Shown: in pieces, positions 1-6,601 of the stretch | Position numbering within the stretch: the stretch's first letter is position 1 | Layout of the letters: each line of letters begins with the position of its first letter | From: a virus | Strand: one strand, 5' to 3' | IMG/VR virus record: IMGVR_UViG_3300009149_000282 | Coordinates: 1 to 23,800 of that record | DNA: 23,800 nucleotides | Translations under genes and position numbers: made by a program | The notes under the pieces: model-generated | What the model saw: only the letters and a program-made list of their open reading frames with translations | What the model was told of the DNA's origin: nothing | Database searches by the model: none

Positions 1-628
1 TATCTTCACCAGATGTTAATAATCTAAATTTTACTGTTTTTTTACGCATTGGTAATTCAACAGTAAAATACCCATTTTCATCAGGTTCTTCATCAACCCT
101 TTTATATTTTAGTTTAGTTAAATCAACAGTTGTTTTAAACATTGCGTTAGTTCTTGGGTCTGGTACTTGTACACCATATTCTGAACCGTAACTTGAACTA
201 CGTAAAAATAATATAATTGCACTTCTATCGCCAGTTAATAAATCGTTAGGATTTACACCAGCAGTTTTAATTTTTCTTTTTAATAATACATCAATAGCTG
301 TACCATTATCAATTAAGGAAGGTGTTGTTAAAATATCTTCATCTTTTGATGTCATATATTCAACAGTAACTTCTTTAAGTCCATTTTTATAAAATTTACC
401 TTTTGATGGTAATTTAATAATTTCATATGAAGTCATTAAATCAGGGTCAGTCTCTTTACTCATAGTTTTTTCAAACTCTTGAGGATTAAAACTATCCATT
501 TTTGGATTTGCATCAGGAGTTAAATTAATCGGTTTAGTTTCATTAGTACCGTGCATTTCTTTATATTTCTTTAAAACATCACCTATTGGTTCTCTTGTTT
601 TAACAGGTTCTTGATTCATATTTTCCAT
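1..628 (-). CDS. T4 gp26-like baseplate hub assembly protein (partial, C-terminus off the left edge)
   Basis: The reverse strand is open from an ATG at 628 to the window edge, giving 209 residues without a stop. Residues 1-60 are polar and probably flexible. From about residue 66 the sequence has the pattern I associate with the T4 baseplate gp26-type family: SYEIIKLPSKGKFY (67-80), then VEYMTSKDEDIL (89-100), a Gly-Thr-Ala-Ile-Asp stretch with LLKR (109-118), LLTGDR (130-135) and LRSSSYG (142-148). In T4 this protein helps assemble the central baseplate hub and is not abundant in the virion. The next ATG, at 619, is in frame and could also serve. A late-type box lies 24 bases upstream of the chosen start. 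The family call rests on recalled motifs, not on a search. The gene is transcribed divergently from phoH. Confidence 0.72.
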   Translation of the reverse strand, partial: MENMNQEPVKTREPIGDVLKKYKEMHGTNETKPINLTPDANPKMDSFNPQEFEKTMSKETDPDLMTSYEIIKLPSKGKFYKNGLKEVTVEYMTSKDEDILTTPSLIDNGTAIDVLLKRKIKTAGVNPNDLLTGDRSAIILFLRSSSYGSEYGVQVPDPRTNAMFKTTVDLTKLKYKRVDEEPDENGYFTVELPMRKKTVKFRLLTSGED

Positions 629-652
629 AAAATTATATTTTTTATATTTTTT

Positions 653-662
653 TATAAATACT
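653..662 (-). promoter_or_regulatory. Late-type promoter box AGTATTTATA before the gp26-like gene
   Basis: On the minus strand the sequence reads AGTATTTATA, ending 24 bases before the ATG at 628. The same ten bases occur before three other gene starts in the window, and one-mismatch forms occur before four more, always pointing the same way relative to the gene. The role as a promoter is inferred from position and from the gp55-like sigma factor encoded at 5091-5837. Confidence 0.6.
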
Positions 663-731
663 CTAAAAAAAATTTTATAAAAATCAAGATTTTTAATTAA
701 GATTCGTATAAGCTAATATAAAAAAATATAT

Positions 732-1553
732 ATGAGTAGAAATAGATATAAAGAAGAAAAAGATTTTGAAGAATTAACTTCTGTAGATAATACTGGGCGA
801 ATACTTGAAATTAAAGCAAATATAAAAAAACTCATAAAACGTGACACTAAAATTTTAGCAAAAAATGATAGTCAAAAAAAATTAATACAATCAATAAAAA
901 ATAATGAAATTACGATTTGTGCAGGACCAGCAGGTACTGGAAAGACTTACGTAGCATTAGCACTCGCATTAAGTATATTACGGAAAGAAAATAATAGGTT
1001 TAAAACAATTTTTCTGGTTAAATCAGTTACAACATTAAAAAATGAGGAAGTTGGATTTATTAAAGGTGATTTAAAAGATAAAATTGACCCAGCAATGTGG
1101 AGTTTCTTTATAAATATAGAGAAAATGATATATAAAACAACATTATCATTATTAATTGCTGAAGATATTATTAGACCAGTTCCTTTAGCATATATTAGAG
1201 GCGCAAGTCTGGATGATTGTATTATAATTGCAGATGAAATGCAAAATGTTACCCTTGATAATTCAAGAACATTACTCACAAGAATTGGAAGTAATTCTAA
1301 ATTAATTGTTCTTGGAGATACAAATCAGGTCGATATGAAAAATAAAAAAGAAAGCTCGTTACATAAAATGTTAGAAATATTTAAGGATGTTGAAAAAATT
1401 GGTATTATTGAAATGAGTGAAGAAGATACAAACATCAGAAATCCATTAATTTCAATTATTGAAAATAAATATAGAGAACACATTAATATTGAAAACGAAA
1501 AAAAATTACAATATAATAGAAAAAGTATAAATAAACATCAATTAAATGATTGA
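732..1553 (+). CDS. phoH: PhoH-family P-loop ATPase
   Basis: This is a 273-residue PhoH-like NTPase. Visible motifs are Walker A GPAGTGKT (65-72), Walker B IIIADEMQN (164-172) and the GDTNQ sensor motif (195-199), followed by the characteristic SSLHKM segment (208-213). The N-terminal 45 residues are charged and not part of the ATPase core. PhoH proteins are RecA/helicase-superfamily ATPases common in phages. Their precise phage role is unsettled; RNA helicase or RNA metabolism activity has been proposed for some relatives. The gene is first in a long plus-strand run and overlaps the next gene by 8 bases (the ATG at 1546 precedes the TGA at 1551-1553). No late-type box faces it, and I could not find a convincing promoter in the 103-base divergent gap, so it may be transcribed early from an unrecognised site. 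TGA as stop is unusual here, since nearly all other genes end in TAA. Confidence 0.97.
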   Translation: MSRNRYKEEKDFEELTSVDNTGRILEIKANIKKLIKRDTKILAKNDSQKKLIQSIKNNEITICAGPAGTGKTYVALALALSILRKENNRFKTIFLVKSVTTLKNEEVGFIKGDLKDKIDPAMWSFFINIEKMIYKTTLSLLIAEDIIRPVPLAYIRGASLDDCIIIADEMQNVTLDNSRTLLTRIGSNSKLIVLGDTNQVDMKNKKESSLHKMLEIFKDVEKIGIIEMSEEDTNIRNPLISIIENKYREHINIENEKKLQYNRKSINKHQLND

Positions 1554-1833
1554 AGAAAATAAAATATTAGTAATATATGTTGGAGTACAAGGAATCCGAA
1601 GTGAAGATATTGAAACATATACTCAAAAAGTGGTAATAAAAATTATGCCACAAATATTTCAAGGTGAAATAATTGTAATTCCTGTTCAATCACTAAATAC
1701 AAAGATCGAATGTATCAATCCAAAATATATTACAGATGAAGAGTTAATAATTAATCATACTAAATTAATGGTAAGATTAGAAAAAGAACTTGAACATCAA
1801 TTAAATGAATTAAAAAAACAAAATTATGAGTAA
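1546..1833 (+). CDS. Hypothetical protein (95 aa)
   Basis: The product is not recognised. It begins with a hydrophobic beta-like segment (ILVIYVGVQGI, 7-17), has a second one (GEIIVIPVQSL, 40-50), and ends in a charged predicted helix (about 70-95, rich in Glu, Lys and Leu). No signal peptide or membrane segment is evident. It overlaps the end of phoH, so the two are probably translationally coupled. The last 49 bases of the gene region (1786-1834) match 2267-2315 at 42 of 49 positions without gaps. There the downstream copy contains a TGA stop, while this copy has CAA, so the protein runs four residues further (Gln-Asn-Tyr-Glu). The C-terminus therefore looks like a product of a local duplication or conversion. 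Confidence 0.75.
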   Translation: MIEENKILVIYVGVQGIRSEDIETYTQKVVIKIMPQIFQGEIIVIPVQSLNTKIECINPKYITDEELIINHTKLMVRLEKELEHQLNELKKQNYE

Positions 1834-1834
1834 A
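1786..1834 (+). repeat. Duplicated gene junction, copy 1
   Basis: This 49-base stretch aligns without gaps to 2267-2315 with 7 mismatches. It covers a 3' gene end and an ATGAGTAAA start. In this copy the start opens only a six-codon frame (Met-Ser-Lys-Glu-Thr-Tyr, then TAA at 1844-1846), so it looks like the remnant of a gene start. The position equivalent to the TGA stop of copy 2 reads CAA. Confidence 0.75.
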
Positions 1835-1858
1835 GAAACTTATTAAAATAATAAACCT

Positions 1859-2302
1859 ATGAAAGAATTAAATTTAGATTATGAAAAATATGGTAATTGT
1901 TCTAAAAAAGACACAACCTATGATGAAAAAGTAAAAATATTTGAGGATAATGTGAAGATTATGATGATGAGTTCCACATTTATTGGTCAGATTAGTAAAT
2001 TAAATTTAGGTGACATGTATGAATTACTTAAAAATGATAATATTTTAATTGCACACTTACCAATATTTAGATATAATGATAGGGTTATGTGTTTTAGCAA
2101 AGGTGAAATTAATGATGATTATGAACATGGAAAATATAAAATATTAACCACAAATCAAATCAAAAAATATTTAAATGAAAATTATTTAATTTTCATTTAT
2201 ACTGTTTTTGATACTGAATATGAAGAAAGTGAGGGTTTAAAATATAGAACAATTATATTAAAAGAAGAACTCGAAAATCAATTAGAACAATTAAAAAAAT
2301 GA
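1859..2302 (+). CDS. Hypothetical protein (147 aa)
   Basis: The product is not recognised. It is a soluble, mixed alpha/beta-looking protein with a Met-rich patch (IMMMSST, 34-40) and a hydrophobic strand near NYLIFIYTVFD (112-122). It ends in a charged helix (EELENQLEQLKK, residues 136-147) that is nearly the same as the C-terminal helix of the preceding gene product. It starts 25 bases after the previous stop and is followed by only four bases before the next ATG. The stop is TGA, one of only two in the window. I found no catalytic motif. A role in early host takeover or regulation would fit the location near phoH, but that is only a guess from position. Confidence 0.75.
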   Translation: MKELNLDYEKYGNCSKKDTTYDEKVKIFEDNVKIMMMSSTFIGQISKLNLGDMYELLKNDNILIAHLPIFRYNDRVMCFSKGEINDDYEHGKYKILTTNQIKKYLNENYLIFIYTVFDTEYEESEGLKYRTIILKEELENQLEQLKK

Positions 2303-2315
2303 AATTATGAGTAAA
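2267..2315 (+). repeat. Duplicated gene junction, copy 2
   Basis: This is the partner of 1786-1834. Here the TGA stop at 2300-2302 and the ATGAGTAAA start at 2307 are both functional, joining the 147-residue unknown to the HAD-like gene. Confidence 0.75.
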
Positions 2316-3047
2316 TTAAAAATAGGTATCGATGTTAACGAAGTATTAAGAGCCAGATGGTTACAATTTGATAGGTTTTATGCACAAGAGTTTGATGAAA
2401 ATGAATTACCAGAAGAACAATTACCATACGTGTATGATTTTTTTGAAAAATATGATTGGAAGGATATTGAGGAAGAAGTGAAAGAAATGCGTGAACCAGA
2501 AGATACACCAGATACAATTAATCCTATTGATTATCAAGTTGATGAAAAAGGGGAAGCACCTGCTGATTTTTTAATATTTAAAAAAACTGAGAAGGTTAAA
2601 CTTACTGCAAGAGAAGTATATAATAGATTTATGTATGAAGATTATTTATTTGAAATTCATGGAGCAGCACCAAAAATGTATGGTCAAATGGATTTAGACG
2701 TTAATAATTTTTTACTAAAATATGATGATACTGTAGATTTTACTGTAATGTCTGTCGAAAACCGTTTTAGTATACCACCAACGCTTTTCTTCTTAAGTAA
2801 AATCTCAAGCAGATTTAGAAATTATAAGTTTGTTGATAAAGCTGTTGATATGTGGAAAGAAGTTGATGTTCTTATTACAACAGACCCAGAAATATTAAAA
2901 CTTGGTGCACCTTGGGGTAAGAAAATAATAAAATTAAAACGACCATATAATGAAAATATAAAAGGTGGTTCATTAGAGGTATTACAAATTCATGATTTAA
3001 CAAATAATAAAGAATTTGAAAAAATAATTAAATATAAAAAACAGTAA
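2307..3047 (+). CDS. Putative HAD-like protein (246 aa)
   Basis: The N-terminus KIGIDVNEVL (5-14) looks like motif I of the HAD superfamily, with Asp9 as possible nucleophile. The usual second Asp is Asn11, which would be expected to impair classical phosphatase chemistry. Later segments could match the other HAD elements: FTVMSVEN with a Ser (about 145-152) for motif II, and VDVLITTDPEIL (about 187-198), which sits where such enzymes have an acidic motif. Between them is an acidic, Glu/Pro-rich region (about 30-85) with no obvious fold. The gene lies directly upstream of two glycosyltransferases with two bases between genes, so it may act on the same pathway (a sugar or nucleotide phosphate), or it may simply be co-transcribed. 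The assignment is tentative. An inactive, binding-only HAD fold is a real alternative. Confidence 0.4.
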   Translation: MSKLKIGIDVNEVLRARWLQFDRFYAQEFDENELPEEQLPYVYDFFEKYDWKDIEEEVKEMREPEDTPDTINPIDYQVDEKGEAPADFLIFKKTEKVKLTAREVYNRFMYEDYLFEIHGAAPKMYGQMDLDVNNFLLKYDDTVDFTVMSVENRFSIPPTLFFLSKISSRFRNYKFVDKAVDMWKEVDVLITTDPEILKLGAPWGKKIIKLKRPYNENIKGGSLEVLQIHDLTNNKEFEKIIKYKKQ

Positions 3048-3049
3048 AA

Positions 3050-4222
3050 ATGAGTGAAGAATTAGAAAAAACAGCACAAGAAGCTGAAATGGAAAAAATA
3101 GAGAAAATTAAAGAATCTCTAAATAAAATATCAAATAAAGAATCAAAATTCTTATTTGTTGTACCAGAATCACAAAGTCCTGCTGCAAGTGTTTATGAAA
3201 TTTATTTTCATGCAACTGTTGTAAAAAATATGGGATATAATATTATGATAATGGTTGAAAAGGGTGATTATATACCACCTACTTGGGTTGAAAAAGAACT
3301 TACTGATCATAAACATGTCTCAATGTCTGACCCAAAACTAATGGTCGGTCCTGAAGACGTAATGATCATTCCAGAGGTTTATACTAATGTAATGGAACAA
3401 ACAAAAAACTTACCTTGTAAGAGAATTGGTTTATTACAATCTATTGATTATATGATGAATTCACTGATACCGGGAACGGATTGGGCATCATTCAATATTT
3501 ATGATATTATCACTACTTCTGAAACACTTAAGGAGTTAGTTGAATTATATTATGGTAAAGATAAGTATAATATAATGGTATATGATATTGGAATTCCCGA
3601 ATATTTTGAAAAATCAAAAATTCCACAAAAACCAATAATTTCAGTAATTGGTAGAAATGCAAATGAAATTTCAAAATTTGTTAAGTTGTTTTATGCTAAA
3701 TTCCCTCAATATAATTGGGTAACATTTGACCCAATGGTAACTAAAAGCAAACCACCACAACCAATGAGACGAATTGATTTTGCTAAAAGATTACAAGGTA
3801 ATTTTGCTGCATTATGGATTGATAGAATAGCGTCTTTTGGAACATTTCCATTAGAGTGTATGAAATCAGGAGTTATTCCAATTTCATTAAAACCAGATAT
3901 TATTCCTGATTACATGATCGAAAGAGATAGTGATGGTAAACCAGCCAAAATAATTGAGGGTGGTGGTATTTGGAGTGATAGTTATTATGATCTCCCATTA
4001 TTAGTTGGTGAAGTTTTAATTAAGTTTTTAGATGATGGTATTAAAAATGAGTTATATGTAAAAATGGATAGTATCGTTGCTAAATATACTCAGGTTGCTG
4101 CTGAAGAAAAATTAGAAAAAATATATGGTGATGTTATTAAAGAAAGAACATTAATATTTGAAGCAGCACTAGCAACAAAAGTTGATGTTGCACCAACACA
4201 AGAAGAAGAAATAAAAAAATAA
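3050..4222 (+). CDS. GT-B-type glycosyltransferase
   Basis: This is a 390-residue protein. After a charged helical leader (1-32) comes a Rossmann-like strand FLFVVPE (34-40). The second half has ISVIGRNANE (197-206), typical of the start of the GT-B C-terminal domain, then FGTFPLECMKSGVIPISL (263-280). The latter matches the donor-binding segment of GT4-type retaining enzymes, in which a Glu (here Glu269) contacts the nucleotide-sugar. The C-terminus (375-390) is low-complexity and acidic. It probably transfers a sugar from a nucleotide-sugar to a phage-chosen acceptor. It is followed 23 bases later by a GT-A enzyme, so the two may build one glycan. In T4-like phages glycosyltransferases modify DNA or virion proteins. 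No base hydroxymethylase is seen here, which makes virion glycosylation or modification of the host surface as likely as DNA modification. Confidence 0.72.
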   Translation: MSEELEKTAQEAEMEKIEKIKESLNKISNKESKFLFVVPESQSPAASVYEIYFHATVVKNMGYNIMIMVEKGDYIPPTWVEKELTDHKHVSMSDPKLMVGPEDVMIIPEVYTNVMEQTKNLPCKRIGLLQSIDYMMNSLIPGTDWASFNIYDIITTSETLKELVELYYGKDKYNIMVYDIGIPEYFEKSKIPQKPIISVIGRNANEISKFVKLFYAKFPQYNWVTFDPMVTKSKPPQPMRRIDFAKRLQGNFAALWIDRIASFGTFPLECMKSGVIPISLKPDIIPDYMIERDSDGKPAKIIEGGGIWSDSYYDLPLLVGEVLIKFLDDGIKNELYVKMDSIVAKYTQVAAEEKLEKIYGDVIKERTLIFEAALATKVDVAPTQEEEIKK

Positions 4223-4245
4223 TATTAAAACTAAATAAATAAAAA

Positions 4246-5079
4246 ATGAATATATCAATAATAATTCCTATTCACGAATATTCTGAAGTAGTTTCAGAAT
4301 ATTTAAATAAGGCAATCGAATCGATTACCAAACAAAATGAAACTAAAGAACTTCCACAAATACTTTTAGTTTATCCAGCAGATGAACATACAAATGTTTC
4401 AGAATTTAGAGTTTCAATGTTTGAAAAATATAATGGAATTTTAAATCAAGAGAATTTTCTTTTAATTAAAAATGATGGTATAACTGATTATCAAACACAA
4501 GTAAATCTAGGGGTTAAGTCAGTAAATACTGATTATTTCTCAGTACTTGAATTTGATGATCAATATTCAAATAATTACATAAAAAATGCAACATCATACA
4601 TTGAAGCATATCCTGAAATTGATGTGTTCTTAACTATGATGATTGAAGTAAATGATAAAAATGAGGGTATTAAATTAACAAATGAAACTGTTTGGGCACA
4701 ACAATTTGTTGGCGAAAACGGCGAAATGGGTTATTTAAATTCCAATGCCCTAAAACAATATACTGATTTTAAATTATCTGGTGCAATTATTAAAAAATCT
4801 GATTTTGAAAATCTGGGTGGGTATAAGTCAAACATTAAATTAACATTTATGTATGAATATTTACTTAGAGCATTAAATAATGCTTCAAAAATATATAGTA
4901 TTCCAAAAATTGGATATAAACATTTAGCGACCAGAGAAGGTAGTTTATTTGATACATATTTAAAAACAATGCCAGTTGATGAAAGAAAATTTTGGTTTGA
5001 AACAGCGACGAAAGAATCTAATTTCATTAACGATAGAATAATTGATTTATCAGGACTACAAAAAGTGGTTACAGGATAA
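4246..5079 (+). CDS. GT-A family 2 glycosyltransferase
   Basis: The product has 277 residues. It opens with the family-2 signature strand MNISIIIPIHEYSE (1-14). The metal and nucleotide-binding acidic motif lies in SVLEFDDQYS (99-108), with Asp104 and Asp105 in the DxD position. The later LGGYKSN (about 190-196) followed by an aromatic, Glu-containing helix (FMYEYLLRAL) matches the usual acceptor-side and catalytic-base region of GT2 enzymes. No membrane helices are visible, so it is a soluble transferase acting in the infected cell's cytoplasm. It sits between the GT-B enzyme and the sigma factor gene. The acceptor cannot be read from the sequence. Confidence 0.88.
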   Translation: MNISIIIPIHEYSEVVSEYLNKAIESITKQNETKELPQILLVYPADEHTNVSEFRVSMFEKYNGILNQENFLLIKNDGITDYQTQVNLGVKSVNTDYFSVLEFDDQYSNNYIKNATSYIEAYPEIDVFLTMMIEVNDKNEGIKLTNETVWAQQFVGENGEMGYLNSNALKQYTDFKLSGAIIKKSDFENLGGYKSNIKLTFMYEYLLRALNNASKIYSIPKIGYKHLATREGSLFDTYLKTMPVDERKFWFETATKESNFINDRIIDLSGLQKVVTG

Positions 5080-5090
5080 CTATAAATTAT

Positions 5091-5837
5091 ATGAGTACTA
5101 TTGAAAGTAAACCATATTTTGCTGAAAAAGAAGAACAAGCAGTTATAGATTATATTAATTCTGATTCGCTGGAAGAAAAAAATAGAATCTATAATAATAT
5201 TCTTATCGAACCTTTTCGAAAAATGATTGAGTCAATATTAAGACGATATCCAATACATATTGGAAATTATGATATGGAAGAGGTTGAATCAAACGCACTT
5301 ACGCATTTGATTGAGCATATGGTTAAATTTAATCCAAATAAAATAACTAAATCTGGAAATAAAACTAAAGCATTTAGCTATTGTCAGACAATCATTAGAA
5401 ATTATTATAAAGACCATAGTAAAAAAAGTTATAATGAAAAGAAAACTAATTTATGTTTTGATGATTATGTTGATGAAATTAATGGGAATGTTGAAAATAG
5501 TTATGAGATTGAAACTGAACAGCATCAACTTGAAATATTAATTAATGGTGTTGTTGAAAAAATTGAAGATAAAATCGATAATGACCCAACAATAAAGAAA
5601 AATGAGATTATTGTTGGGGATGCTATTGTAAATATTCTGAAAAATTGGGAAGTTTTATTTATGGAAGACACACCAGAAGGAACATATAATAAAAGAATAA
5701 CAAATAAATTTGCTAAAAATAAAATTTTATTATACTTAAAAGAACAAACAGGATTATCAACAAAGGAAATAAGAGTCGGTATTAAACCATTTAAAGAAAT
5801 CTATTTTGTTGAAAAGATTGGTTATATTGACGATTAA
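5091..5837 (+). CDS. T4 gp55-like late sigma factor
   Basis: Residues about 28-120 of this 248-residue protein look like a divergent sigma-70 region 2. They include a helix with EPFRKMIESILRRYP (40-54), an acidic MEEVESNALTHLIEHMVKFNP segment (about 62-82), then KAFSYCQTIIRNYYKDHSKK (93-112). That last segment matches the conserved aromatic/basic run of T4 gp55 that binds core polymerase and the -10 DNA. No region 4 is evident, as in gp55, which directs polymerase to a lone -10-like box with help from the sliding clamp. T4 gp55 has 185 residues; this one has a longer C-terminal part (120-248) with a Lys-rich segment and no motif I recognise. The eight AGTATTTATA-type boxes before structural genes are its likely targets. 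Neither a gp45 clamp nor a gp33 co-activator is in the window. It starts 11 bases after the glycosyltransferase stop. Confidence 0.78.
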   Translation: MSTIESKPYFAEKEEQAVIDYINSDSLEEKNRIYNNILIEPFRKMIESILRRYPIHIGNYDMEEVESNALTHLIEHMVKFNPNKITKSGNKTKAFSYCQTIIRNYYKDHSKKSYNEKKTNLCFDDYVDEINGNVENSYEIETEQHQLEILINGVVEKIEDKIDNDPTIKKNEIIVGDAIVNILKNWEVLFMEDTPEGTYNKRITNKFAKNKILLYLKEQTGLSTKEIRVGIKPFKEIYFVEKIGYIDD

Positions 5838-5847
5838 ATTTAAAATT

Positions 5848-6156
5848 ATGAATAAATTTTTATTAAAAAATGAAAAAAATTTTGATGATCTTAATAAATA
5901 TATTGATGATCATTATAATGATATTCGAATCATAATAACGTCTCCTGAATTATTTCAATATTTCAAAGAATGCTATTCTGATGAGAATGATGTCAAAAAA
6001 ACATTTAATAGTGAATTCTTGATGTATCGTGGTAAAAGGATGATTGTAGATGATTATTGTCCCGCACCAAAAATTTATTTTCTTAGAAAAAGTAATAGCA
6101 TTAATTTTAATCTACCATGTATTTGTGGAATTTATAGTGATGAAGAACACCAATAA
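5848..6156 (+). CDS. Hypothetical protein (102 aa)
   Basis: The product is not recognised. I place the start at the ATG at 5848, which follows the sigma factor stop by ten bases and has the A/T-rich leader typical here. The upstream in-frame ATG at 5806 lies inside the sigma gene and would add only an unrelated Lys/Ile-rich stretch. The protein has an acidic N-terminal helix (about 8-20), a hydrophobic strand RIIITSPEL (24-32) and FLMYRGKRMIVDDY (about 55-68). It ends with three cysteines (Cys69, Cys89, Cys91), the last two in a CxC arrangement. A metal site is possible but unproven. Confidence 0.7.
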   Translation: MNKFLLKNEKNFDDLNKYIDDHYNDIRIIITSPELFQYFKECYSDENDVKKTFNSEFLMYRGKRMIVDDYCPAPKIYFLRKSNSINFNLPCICGIYSDEEHQ

Positions 6157-6167
6157 ATAAATAAAAA

Positions 6168-6177
6168 AGTATTTATA
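6168..6177 (+). promoter_or_regulatory. Late-type promoter box AGTATTTATA before the 6221-9596 cassette
   Basis: An exact AGTATTTATA stands 43 bases before the ATG at 6221, in the 64-base gap after the 5848-6156 gene. It would start a transcript covering the six genes up to the gp5-like gene. Confidence 0.6.
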
Positions 6178-6220
6178 TGTACTAAAACTATAAATAATAA
6201 AAATAAAAAATCTATATGCT

Positions 6221-6601
6221 ATGGCAAGACCAAAACGTAAAAAATTAGACTTTACTGAAGAAAGTGTTAATAAACTACTTCAGGAAATATATGATGAAAG
6301 TCACAATCAAAAAGCAAAAATTGTAAGATTATTCAATAAATGGGAAACTAAAGTAAAGGAAAGTGGTGAGGTTCAAGCTATTGGTGATCAAATTGTTAAA
6401 CTAATTGCTGCCGAAGCTAAAAATCAAGATCAGAAAATTTTACTTCTTAGATATTTAAAAGAAATTGTTTTTGAAAAAAAGAATGGTAATACTACAACTA
6501 GTAATACTGAAGCTGAAAGCGGTGAATTAAGTACTGATAGAAAAAACGAGTTGATGGATTTTGTTAGAAAAGAAGTTGATGTAAAAAAGAATAGTAAATA
6601 A
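6221..6601 (+). CDS. Hypothetical basic protein (126 aa)
   Basis: The product is not recognised. The N-terminus is strongly basic (ARPKRKKLDF, 2-11) and the rest is predicted helical, with alternating Lys, Glu and hydrophobic residues up to about residue 85. A Thr/Ser/Asn-rich linker (about 90-105) and a short charged C-terminal helix follow. An earlier in-frame start is not available; another ATG at 6215 is in frame (Met-Leu before Met-Ala) and would add only two residues. The gene is the first of a late-type unit, and its stop overlaps the next start (TAATG at 6599-6603). It is probably a small virion or assembly protein. A terminase small subunit is conceivable from size and charge, but I see no direct support. 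Confidence 0.7.
   Translation: MARPKRKKLDFTEESVNKLLQEIYDESHNQKAKIVRLFNKWETKVKESGEVQAIGDQIVKLIAAEAKNQDQKILLLRYLKEIVFEKKNGNTTTSNTEAESGELSTDRKNELMDFVRKEVDVKKNSK

Noticed and set aside
653-664. A T4-orientation late promoter (TATAAATACT) facing phoH
   Set aside because: Read this way, the matching sites at 6168, 11188, 11519 and 16771 would face no gene start. The reverse orientation fits all eight sites.
5806-5847. An upstream in-frame start for the 102-residue protein
   Set aside because: It would begin inside the sigma factor gene and add a Lys/Ile-rich stretch. The ATG at 5848 has a normal position and leader.
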